A model generated the notes under the pieces. That model made no database searches. It was given only the letters and a program-made list of their open reading frames with translations, and was not told the DNA's origin. Of a stretch of DNA of 6,813 bases, positions 1 to 4,969 are shown piece by piece (position 1 is the stretch's first letter; each line of letters starts with the position of its first letter). This DNA is from Flavobacteriaceae bacterium (GTDB lineage: Bacteria > Bacteroidota > Bacteroidia > Flavobacteriales > Flavobacteriaceae), in assembly GCA_002401385.1 (NCBI GenBank), contig NVSY01000027.1, positions 20,784-27,596 on the forward strand. Reading direction: 5' to 3'. Both the position numbers and the translations under genes were made by a program.

Positions 1-624
1 TTGAGTGCTAATTTAGATCCTTACGCTATCAACGCAAACGGACGTAGAATTAACACTTTTAATATCAATAACAACGGAAGTCTGTTCCGATTGACAAATG
101 CTAATTTCACAGCCAACTACTCGATTTCCAGCAAAAAAGACAATAAAAAAGACGAAGGAAAAGCAAAAAGCAATCAAAATAATTCTAATGGTATTTTTGG
201 AGAAGACATCGATGTAAGTAACCGACTAGGGGCTGACGAAAAACCAGGTGACAAAGACAAAAATAAAGTAACCGAATTATACAAAGCGAATTTCCCGTGG
301 ACCCTAAGATTGGGTTATACGTTAAGCTACATCAACAGCAATAGGCAAGACGAAATATCATCCAACTCACTTATGTTTTCCGGAGATGTAGAACTAAGCC
401 CAAAATGGAAAGTTGGATTCTCCTCTGGATATGATTTAAAAGGTGCTGGAATCGCTTATACCCGATTGAATTTTAAACGAGATTTAGATAGTTGGAAACT
501 GAATTTTAGCTGGGTACCTATTGGACCAAGAAAAACTTATAACTTCTTTATTGGTGTAAAATCATCTGTATTGAGTGATTTAAAATACGAAAAACGTAAA
601 GTTCCAGACCGTAGATTATTCTAA
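1..624 (+). CDS. lptD: LptD-like outer-membrane LPS assembly protein, C-terminal part (5' end outside window)
   Basis: Partial gene: the frame is open from base 1, so the TTG there is not a real start. The 207 visible residues end in TAA at 622-624. In the family, LptD is the outer-membrane beta-barrel that inserts lipopolysaccharide into the outer leaflet. The visible part alternates short amphipathic strands typical of a barrel, for example FPWTLRLGYTLSY (about 98-110), the strand around 137-157, and WKLNFSW (165-171). The ending YNFFIGVKSSVLSDLKYEKR (180-199) resembles the C-terminus of Bacteroidota LptD-like proteins, and the last residue is Phe, as in many barrel proteins. Residues 45-95 are Lys/Asn/Asp-rich, low in complexity, and probably form an exposed loop. 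The family call is by recognition of this C-terminus; the OstA and plug domains lie outside the window. RidA follows 164 nt downstream on the same strand. Confidence 0.72.
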   Translation: MSANLDPYAINANGRRINTFNINNNGSLFRLTNANFTANYSISSKKDNKKDEGKAKSNQNNSNGIFGEDIDVSNRLGADEKPGDKDKNKVTELYKANFPWTLRLGYTLSYINSNRQDEISSNSLMFSGDVELSPKWKVGFSSGYDLKGAGIAYTRLNFKRDLDSWKLNFSWVPIGPRKTYNFFIGVKSSVLSDLKYEKRKVPDRRLF

Positions 625-701
625 ACATAAAAAACATACTTATTATGAAACGAACATTAATTTTTTTAATCAAAAAATACACCCAAGGGTATGATTAAAA
701 T

Positions 702-752
702 AAATTCATGTGAGAACGAGTGTAACGAGTGCTTACATGGGTTCTCAAATTT
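702..752 (+). other. Two mutually exclusive hairpins in the lptD-ridA spacer
   Basis: Hairpin A pairs 703-714 with 732-743: 12 base pairs, of which 3 are G-U when transcribed from the + strand. Its 17-nt loop is AACGAGTGTAACGAGTG, nearly a perfect 9-bp direct repeat (715-723 and 724-732). Hairpin B pairs TGAGAAC (711-717) with GTTCTCA (741-747). It extends through AAATT (702-706) and AATTT (748-752), with CATG bulged out. A and B share bases and cannot form together. The wobble pairs in A become A-C mismatches on the - strand, so A favours + strand RNA. No U-run follows, so a simple terminator is unlikely. Function is unknown: it may be a leader or spacer structure for ridA, or a decayed dispersed repeat. 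Confidence 0.45.
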
Positions 753-788
753 CGAAATATTTTTAGTCAATTACAAAATTTTAAACAC

Positions 789-1169
789 ATGAAAAAAATT
801 ATAAATACAAGCAATGCTCCAGCACCAATAGGCCCTTATAGTCAAGCCATTTTAACTGGAAATACTTTATATACTTCTGGACAAATTCCAATTGATCCAA
901 AAACAGGTCAATTAATAATGGATACCATCACCAATGAAACTACTCAGGTAATGGAAAACCTAAAAGCAGTATTGACAGAAGCTGGAATGAGCTTTGACAA
1001 TGTAGTAAAAGCCTCTATTTTTATTTCAGACATGAATAATTTCGGAGCCATTAACGAAGTGTATGGCTCTTATTTTGATGCTGCCACAGCTCCAGCTCGT
1101 GAAACTGTACAAGTGGCTCGTTTACCTAAAGATGTGAATGTGGAGATTTCTGTGATAGCTGTTATTTAG
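789..1169 (+). CDS. ridA: RidA family reactive intermediate deaminase
   Basis: A 126-residue protein of the RidA/YjgF/YER057c/UK114 family, the usual full length. The family forms homotrimers in the cytosol and hydrolyses reactive enamines/imines such as 2-aminoacrylate, released by PLP enzymes, to ketoacids plus ammonia. Visible signatures are the N-terminal APAPIGPYSQ (10-19), with Tyr17, and the C-terminal signature PARETVQVARLPKD (102-115). Arg104 corresponds to the carboxylate-binding Arg105 of E. coli RidA, and Glu119 to Glu120. The start at 789 (MKKIINTSNAPAPIG) fits the family. An in-frame ATG at 729 would add 20 residues unlike the family and would run through spacer sequence, so I reject it. 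The bases before 789 are A/T-rich without a Shine-Dalgarno motif, normal for Bacteroidota. No clear TAnnTTTG promoter is seen upstream, so it may be read through from lptD. It converges on mgsA. Confidence 0.93.
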   Translation: MKKIINTSNAPAPIGPYSQAILTGNTLYTSGQIPIDPKTGQLIMDTITNETTQVMENLKAVLTEAGMSFDNVVKASIFISDMNNFGAINEVYGSYFDAATAPARETVQVARLPKDVNVEISVIAVI

Positions 1170-1220
1170 TTGCTTGTTGATAGTTGTGGGTTGTTGGTCT
1201 CACTCTTGTGTTTTAAAGTG

Positions 1221-1332
1221 ACTGCTAACTGCCATCTGCTAACTGGTGACTGCTAACTACTGACTGCCAACTGCCAACTGGTGACTGCTAACTACTGACC
1301 GCCGACTGCCAACTGCCAACTGCCAACTGGTG
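1221..1332. repeat. Heptamer tandem repeat array, 16 units (consensus ACTGCCA)
   Basis: Sixteen 7-bp units run in unbroken register. The commonest unit is ACTGCCA, with variants ACTGCTA, ACTGGTG, ACTACTG, TCTGCTA and ACCGCCG. There is a higher-order period of 35 bp (5 units): the 23 bp at 1242-1264 recur exactly at 1277-1299, and ACTGGTG recurs at 1242, 1277 and 1326. The array is markedly richer in G+C than the surrounding DNA. Seven is not a multiple of three, and the ridA stop precedes the array, so it is non-coding. It lies between the convergent ends of ridA and mgsA, just before the shared terminator. Growth by slipped-strand copying of a 35-bp block is the simplest explanation. No transposase or CRISPR-like spacers are present. 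Confidence 0.93.
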
Positions 1333-1347
1333 ATTAAAAACAATAAA

Positions 1348-1409
1348 AAATAGCGACAAACGAAAAGTTGAACATCTATAATTGCTCAACTTTTCGCTTG
1401 TCGCTATTT
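1348..1409 (-). terminator. Long bidirectional intrinsic terminator between ridA and mgsA
   Basis: The arms 1348-1371 and 1386-1409 form a 24-bp stem around a 14-nt loop (1372-1385). The only imperfection is 1360 against 1397. This is an A-C mismatch in + strand RNA but a U-G wobble in - strand RNA, so the stem is fully paired only in the mgsA transcript. On the - strand the stem runs into TTTTTTATTGTTTTT, a strong U-tract. On the + strand it is followed by ACTTTTCTTATA, a weaker one. It lies 21 bp past the mgsA stop. It therefore looks chiefly like the terminator of the pfkA-gap-mgsA side and secondarily ends ridA transcription. Confidence 0.88.
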
Positions 1410-1430
1410 ACTTTTCTTATATCCTAAATC

Positions 1431-1793
1431 TTAAATAGATTTAATCAATAATTCTGCAGTAGCTGGGTTGGTAGCTAATGGTACGTTATGTACATCGCAC
1501 AAACGCATTAACATGGCAATATCTGGCTCATGTGGGTGTTTCCCTAATGGATCTCTAAAGAAAAACACCATATCTGTAACTCCCTCTGCAACTCTAGAAG
1601 CTATTTGTGCATCTCCTCCAAACGGACCTGATAAATATTTTTTCACAATAAAGCCTGCCTTTTCAGCATTGGTTCCTGTGGTACCAGTAGAAACTATAGA
1701 GATATCTTTGGATAAGATATGTGCTTTAAAATTCATTAAAAACTGAATCATCTCAGCTTTTTTTCCATCATGTGCAATGATTGCTATTTCCAT
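1431..1793 (-). CDS. mgsA: Methylglyoxal synthase, short form
   Basis: A 120-residue cytosolic enzyme converting dihydroxyacetone phosphate to methylglyoxal plus phosphate, a bypass of lower glycolysis that relieves phosphate-limited sugar-phosphate build-up. Family motifs are all in order: AHDGKK (7-12, His8 matching E. coli His19), the phosphate-binding TGTTG (36-40), SGPFGGDAQI (55-64, with the catalytic base Asp61 matching E. coli Asp71), FFFRDP (77-82), HPHEPD (86-91, His88 and Asp91 matching His98 and Asp101), and the end signature PLATNPATAELL (105-116). The protein stops at IKSI, where E. coli MgsA continues for about 23 residues that carry Arg150, so that residue is absent here. The ATG at 1791-1793 gives the standard MEIAIIAHDG start. 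It lies 129 bp downstream of gap on the same strand and is followed by the strong terminator. The allosteric phosphate response cannot be judged from sequence. Confidence 0.94.
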   Translation of the reverse strand: MEIAIIAHDGKKAEMIQFLMNFKAHILSKDISIVSTGTTGTNAEKAGFIVKKYLSGPFGGDAQIASRVAEGVTDMVFFFRDPLGKHPHEPDIAMLMRLCDVHNVPLATNPATAELLIKSI

Positions 1794-1820
1794 ACTACTT
1801 ATTATTTTATTATTATTTTA

Positions 1821-1850
1821 CAATTTACAGGAATAAAAATACCGTTTCAA
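1821..1850 (-). promoter_or_regulatory. Weak candidate promoter for mgsA
   Basis: On the - strand, TTG (1848-1850), a 20-nt spacer and TAAATTG (1821-1827) approximate the Bacteroidota pattern TTG, 17-23 nt, TAnnTTTG, with one T missing in the -7 box. It lies 27 nt before the mgsA ATG, in the 129-bp gap after gap. No convincing terminator hairpin separates gap from mgsA, so read-through from the pfkA promoter is also likely. In such A/T-rich DNA this match could be chance. Confidence 0.3.
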
Positions 1851-1922
1851 TCTGACTGATTTAACATCTAAACATTATTAAAAGATGAATAAAAAGAGTC
1901 CAAATACATTGTAATTCCTTCT

Positions 1923-2915
1923 CTATAACGAAGCGGAATATTCTATTAAATCTACAATTTTTGTAGCATAACCAAATTCATTATCATACCAAGAAACCAA
2001 TTTGAAAAAATTAGGATTCAATTCCATCCCAGCACCGGCATCAAATACAGAAGTTCGAGGTTCCGATACAAAATCTTGCGATACCACATCGTCCTCTGTA
2101 TAGCCCATAATCCCTTCCAATTCGTTTTCAGAAGCCTCTTTCATCACTTTTTTAATCTCTTCGTAAGAAGTAGATTTTTCGAAACGCACTACTAAGTCCA
2201 CAACCGAGACATCTACTGTAGGCACACGATATGCCATAGCCGATAATTTCCCCTCCAAGGCTGGTATTATCTTGATAACGGCTTTAGCCGCTCCTGTAGA
2301 AGTAGGGATAATATTATTAAGAGCAGAACGTCCTCTTCTTCTATTATTTAAGGGACCATCCACTGTTCTTTGACTTGCCGTTGCAGCATGAACCGTAGTT
2401 ACAATTCCTTCTATAATTCCAAATTTATCATGTAACAATTTCGCCATGGGTCCCAGACAATTTGTGGTACAAGAGGCATTAGAAAATATTTGCTCATCTG
2501 CCTTCAAATCAGTATGGTTTACCCCCATTACAAACATTGGAGCATCTTTACTCGGTGCAGAAATCACTACTTTTTTTGCGCCACCTTTAATATGCAATGC
2601 CGCGTTCTCTTTGCTTGTAAAATACCCAGTAGATTCAATGACATAATCTACACCCTCAGCATCCCATTGTATATTTTCTGGTTTTCGTTCAGCGGTAATT
2701 CTAATACGCTTTCCATCCACTACTAAATCGCCATTATCAATAGAAATATCTCCTTGAAAACGCCCGTGAACAGAATCATATTTTAATAAATAAGCCAAAT
2801 CATCAACAGACAAAAGATCGTTGATTGCAACTACTTGCACATTGTCTCTATCCATCATTGACCTGAAAGCCAATCTACCGATTCTTCCAAATCCGTTTAT
2901 TCCAATTTTTATCAT
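1923..2915 (-). CDS. gap: Type I glyceraldehyde-3-phosphate dehydrogenase
   Basis: A 330-residue phosphorylating GAPDH, the usual full length, which oxidises glyceraldehyde 3-phosphate to 1,3-bisphosphoglycerate with NAD. The N-terminal Rossmann fold opens with [10 protein letters not shown] (5-14). Asp33 in AIND is the residue that hydrogen-bonds the adenosine ribose and favours NAD over NADP. The catalytic motif SNASCTTN (145-152) carries Cys149, with His176 in TTVHA. The phosphate sites are STG (206-208) and Arg230 in YRVPT. The C-terminal WYDNEFGY (309-316) is canonical. The S-loop reads [13 protein letters not shown] (186-198) in place of the usual K-D-(L/W)-R type sequence, which may affect cofactor binding or tetramer contacts; the catalytic residues are intact. 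The ATG follows the pfkA stop by only 8 bp, so it is almost certainly co-transcribed with pfkA. The glycolytic direction is inferred from that linkage and from Asp33. Confidence 0.96.
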   Translation of the reverse strand: MIKIGINGFGRIGRLAFRSMMDRDNVQVVAINDLLSVDDLAYLLKYDSVHGRFQGDISIDNGDLVVDGKRIRITAERKPENIQWDAEGVDYVIESTGYFTSKENAALHIKGGAKKVVISAPSKDAPMFVMGVNHTDLKADEQIFSNASCTTNCLGPMAKLLHDKFGIIEGIVTTVHAATASQRTVDGPLNNRRRGRSALNNIIPTSTGAAKAVIKIIPALEGKLSAMAYRVPTVDVSVVDLVVRFEKSTSYEEIKKVMKEASENELEGIMGYTEDDVVSQDFVSEPRTSVFDAGAGMELNPNFFKLVSWYDNEFGYATKIVDLIEYSASL

Positions 2916-2923
2916 CTTAAAAT

Positions 2924-3910
2924 TTAAATTGACATGATATCGCTTACACGTAATAATTCTTTATTTATGGTATGACTCCCTTTGACCGCTTTCTCCAAAT
3001 CTGTAGTCACTACATTATTATTCATAATTCCTACCATGATATTCTGCTTCCCATCCAATAATAATTCCACCGCTTTTACACCCAACCTACTAGCGAGTAC
3101 ACGATCAAAACAACTTGGATTTCCACCTCGCTGCATATGTCCTAAAACAGATACCCGAACTTCGTATTCTGGAAGATTCTTCTCTACATAATCGGCCAAT
3201 TCAAAAACATTTTTACCTGTCTTATCTCCTTCTGCAACCACAACTATACTAGACGATTTCCCCGAGCGTTTACTTCGTTTTAAAGACTCTAACAATCTTT
3301 CTAGCCCCATATTTTCTTCTGGGATCAAGATCTCTTCAGCTCCTGCTCCAACTCCCGAATTCAAGGCTAAGAAACCAGCATCGCGACCCATCACCTCAAC
3401 AAAAAACAAGCGATTGTGAGAACTTGCAGTATCTCTAATCTTATCTATTACTTCTACTACTGTATTCAAAGCAGTATCATATCCAATGGTATAATTTGTT
3501 CCGGAAATATCGTTGTCTATCGTCCCTGGAATCCCAATACAAGGAATATCAAATTCTTTTTGAAAAATCATCCCTCCTGTAAACGTTCCATCTCCACCAA
3601 TAAGCACCAAGCCATCTACACCTTCTTTTTTCAGGTTTACATAGGCTTTTTTACGCCCTTCTACTGTTCTAAATTCGGTAGAGCGTGCTGTTTTTAATAT
3701 TGTTCCTCCTTTATTGATGATATTATTTACACTCCTCGCATCCATCGCAATAAAATCACCTTCTATCATCCCTTGGTATCCTCTATAAATACCAACACAT
3801 TCTATATTGTAATACGAACAGGCGCGAACCACAGCGCGAATTGCTGCATTCATCCCAGGAGCATCACCTCCAGAGGTAATTACACCAATTTTTTTTATTC
3901 TTTTCTTCAT
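2924..3910 (-). CDS. pfkA: ATP-dependent 6-phosphofructokinase
   Basis: A 328-residue bacterial-type PFK, close to the usual 320 residues, which phosphorylates fructose 6-phosphate to fructose 1,6-bisphosphate. The motifs appear in order: GGDAPGMN (14-21) for nucleotide binding, GGDGTF (105-110), and PGTIDND (128-134) with the catalytic base Asp132. They continue with SSHNR (163-167) and MGR (174-176) for substrate contact, AEG (226-228), Arg252, and LGHMQRGG (256-263). Gly108 in GGDG and Gly129 in PGTIDND occupy the positions that are Asp and Lys in pyrophosphate-dependent enzymes, so ATP is the expected donor. The start [19 protein letters not shown] is typical. A consensus promoter lies just upstream, and a terminator separates it from the nucleotidyltransferase gene, so pfkA is the first gene of a pfkA-gap(-mgsA) unit. 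Confidence 0.96.
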   Translation of the reverse strand: MKKRIKKIGVITSGGDAPGMNAAIRAVVRACSYYNIECVGIYRGYQGMIEGDFIAMDARSVNNIINKGGTILKTARSTEFRTVEGRKKAYVNLKKEGVDGLVLIGGDGTFTGGMIFQKEFDIPCIGIPGTIDNDISGTNYTIGYDTALNTVVEVIDKIRDTASSHNRLFFVEVMGRDAGFLALNSGVGAGAEEILIPEENMGLERLLESLKRSKRSGKSSSIVVVAEGDKTGKNVFELADYVEKNLPEYEVRVSVLGHMQRGGNPSCFDRVLASRLGVKAVELLLDGKQNIMVGIMNNNVVTTDLEKAVKGSHTINKELLRVSDIMSI

Positions 3911-3929
3911 TTGTTAGTTTTCGGTTTTC

Positions 3930-3958
3930 CAAATGTATTAAAGTATTTCTACATTCAA
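3930..3958 (-). promoter_or_regulatory. Bacteroidota-type promoter of pfkA
   Basis: On the - strand, TTG (3956-3958, within TTTTTG), an 18-nt spacer and TACATTTG (3930-3937) match the Bacteroidota sigma-factor consensus TTG, 17-23 nt, TAnnTTTG exactly. Transcription would start around 3922-3926, giving a leader of only about 12-16 nt before the pfkA ATG. It lies between the upstream terminator (3989-4020) and pfkA, as expected for the promoter of a new transcription unit. Confidence 0.75.
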
Positions 3959-3988
3959 AAATTTGTAATATCATAAAGTACAAAAATC

Positions 3989-4020
3989 AACAGCCTCGTA
4001 GCAAATGTACGAGGGCTGTT
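3989..4020 (-). terminator. Intrinsic terminator after the tamB-nucleotidyltransferase unit
   Basis: The arms 3989-4000 and 4008-4020 pair over 12 bp with one bulged base and a 7-nt loop (4001-4007). On the - strand the stem AACAGCCCTCGTA ... TACGAGGCTGTT is followed by GATTTTTG, a short U-tract. It lies 43 bp past the stop of the nucleotidyltransferase gene and upstream of the pfkA promoter, so it divides the - strand genes into two units. The + strand side (CTGTTTCTTATA) is weaker, and no + strand gene needs it here. Confidence 0.8.
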
Positions 4021-4063
4021 TCTTATAAATTATGTGTTTTTTGAACAAAATTTATTCAATAAG

Positions 4064-4969
4064 TTAATTCCATAAATGTGTTGGATACACACCATTCTGT
4101 TTTAATTCCTGAATGGCAGCTGTTACAATTTCCTTATCTTCTTTATAAGTAACTCCAAACCATTTGGCATCAGATTTTAACACCTCTACAGACCCTGAAC
4201 TATTCTCGATAACTGCATTCACTACCAATGGAATAAAGAATTCAGCCTTCATTTCTTGAGAATTCTCTTCTAAAAACTCCTCAAACATAGTTTCAGAGAC
4301 CTTAAAATAATTAGGTGTAAATCCCCAAAAGTTCATAGAAACCACGGCTTCATCAGAAATAGGTGTAAATACACCTGCATCGTTTTTATATTGTAAACTT
4401 TCCTCTATTTTTTCAATATGCGTACGCTCAACAACTCCTGTCAAAAAACCTGTATCATTTACCTGACATTCACCTCTTGAAACAAATCCGTTTTCCGAGA
4501 TTGTATTTTTCAATCGGTAGCCCATCATATTGTAATTATCTGAAGATGGATCCATGGCTATTAGTGATTTTGCCATCACTTCAAACGCTTCTTTTCCATA
4601 AAAATCATCGGCATTAATTACTGTAAAATTCTCTTTCACAACCTCTTTTGCCATCAAAACAGCATGTCCTGTACCCCAAGGTCTTTCACGATTATTTTCT
4701 TTAAAACGCGCCGGAATATTCTCCAATTCTTGAAATACGTATGCTACTTCTATTTTTCCCGCCAATTTTTTATTAAAAACAGCTGTAAACTCAGCTTCAA
4801 TGCTTTTTCTAATAATAAAAACTACTTTTCCAAATCCAGCTTGCACAGCATCATAAATTGAAAAATCTAATATCGTATCACCTTCCGGTGTAAACGTATC
4901 TAATTGTTTTAATCCTCCGTAACGACTACCAATTCCTGCAGCCAAAATAACTAGCGTAGGTTTATTCAT
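4064..4969 (-). CDS. Sugar-phosphate nucleotidyltransferase (NTP_transferase family)
   Basis: A 301-residue cytosolic enzyme of the NTP_transferase (GT-A-like Rossmann) superfamily, which joins a sugar 1-phosphate to an NTP to give an NDP-sugar plus pyrophosphate. The nucleotide-binding signature LAAGIGSRYGGLKQL (9-23) is clear, with Arg16 and Lys21 in the usual positions. PWGTGHA (97-103) and NADDFYG (119-125) follow; the Asp pair in the latter is the expected metal or substrate site. GFVSRG (161-166) fits a sugar-binding loop. The C-terminal EFFIPLVVN (243-251) and WFGVTYKED (270-278) are typical of a Bacteroidota subgroup usually annotated only as nucleotidyltransferase. The exact sugar and base cannot be told from sequence. 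Its ATG overlaps the tamB TGA (ATGA, 4966-4969), which implies translational coupling, and a terminator follows. A role in supplying surface glycan precursors is inference from that linkage. Confidence 0.88.
   Translation of the reverse strand: MNKPTLVILAAGIGSRYGGLKQLDTFTPEGDTILDFSIYDAVQAGFGKVVFIIRKSIEAEFTAVFNKKLAGKIEVAYVFQELENIPARFKENNRERPWGTGHAVLMAKEVVKENFTVINADDFYGKEAFEVMAKSLIAMDPSSDNYNMMGYRLKNTISENGFVSRGECQVNDTGFLTGVVERTHIEKIEESLQYKNDAGVFTPISDEAVVSMNFWGFTPNYFKVSETMFEEFLEENSQEMKAEFFIPLVVNAVIENSSGSVEVLKSDAKWFGVTYKEDKEIVTAAIQELKQNGVYPTHLWN

Noticed and set aside
645..698. Small + strand ORF of 17 codons (MKRTLIFLIKKYTQGYD) after lptD
   Set aside because: Its start resembles a signal peptide, but it is very short, has no recognisable motif, and runs into the hairpin region. 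It may be a decayed gene start, but nothing supports translation.
758..765. TATTTTTA as a possible -7 box for ridA
   Set aside because: It differs from TAnnTTTG at the last base and has no TTG at 17-23 nt upstream.
729..788. Upstream in-frame ATG adding 20 residues to RidA
   Set aside because: RidA proteins start right before the NAPAPIGPYSQ block. The extra residues are not family-like and are encoded by sequence within the hairpin region.
1221..1332. CRISPR array
   Set aside because: Units are 7 bp with no unique spacers, and there are no cas genes.
1468..1746. 92-codon + strand ORF antisense to mgsA
   Set aside because: It lies wholly inside mgsA, whose catalytic motifs are intact, and has no recognisable features of its own.
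1794..1922. Small RNA or terminator between gap and mgsA
   Set aside because: Only short A/T-rich inverted repeats are present, such as TACA-A-TGTA near 1905-1915. There is no stable hairpin with a U-tract.
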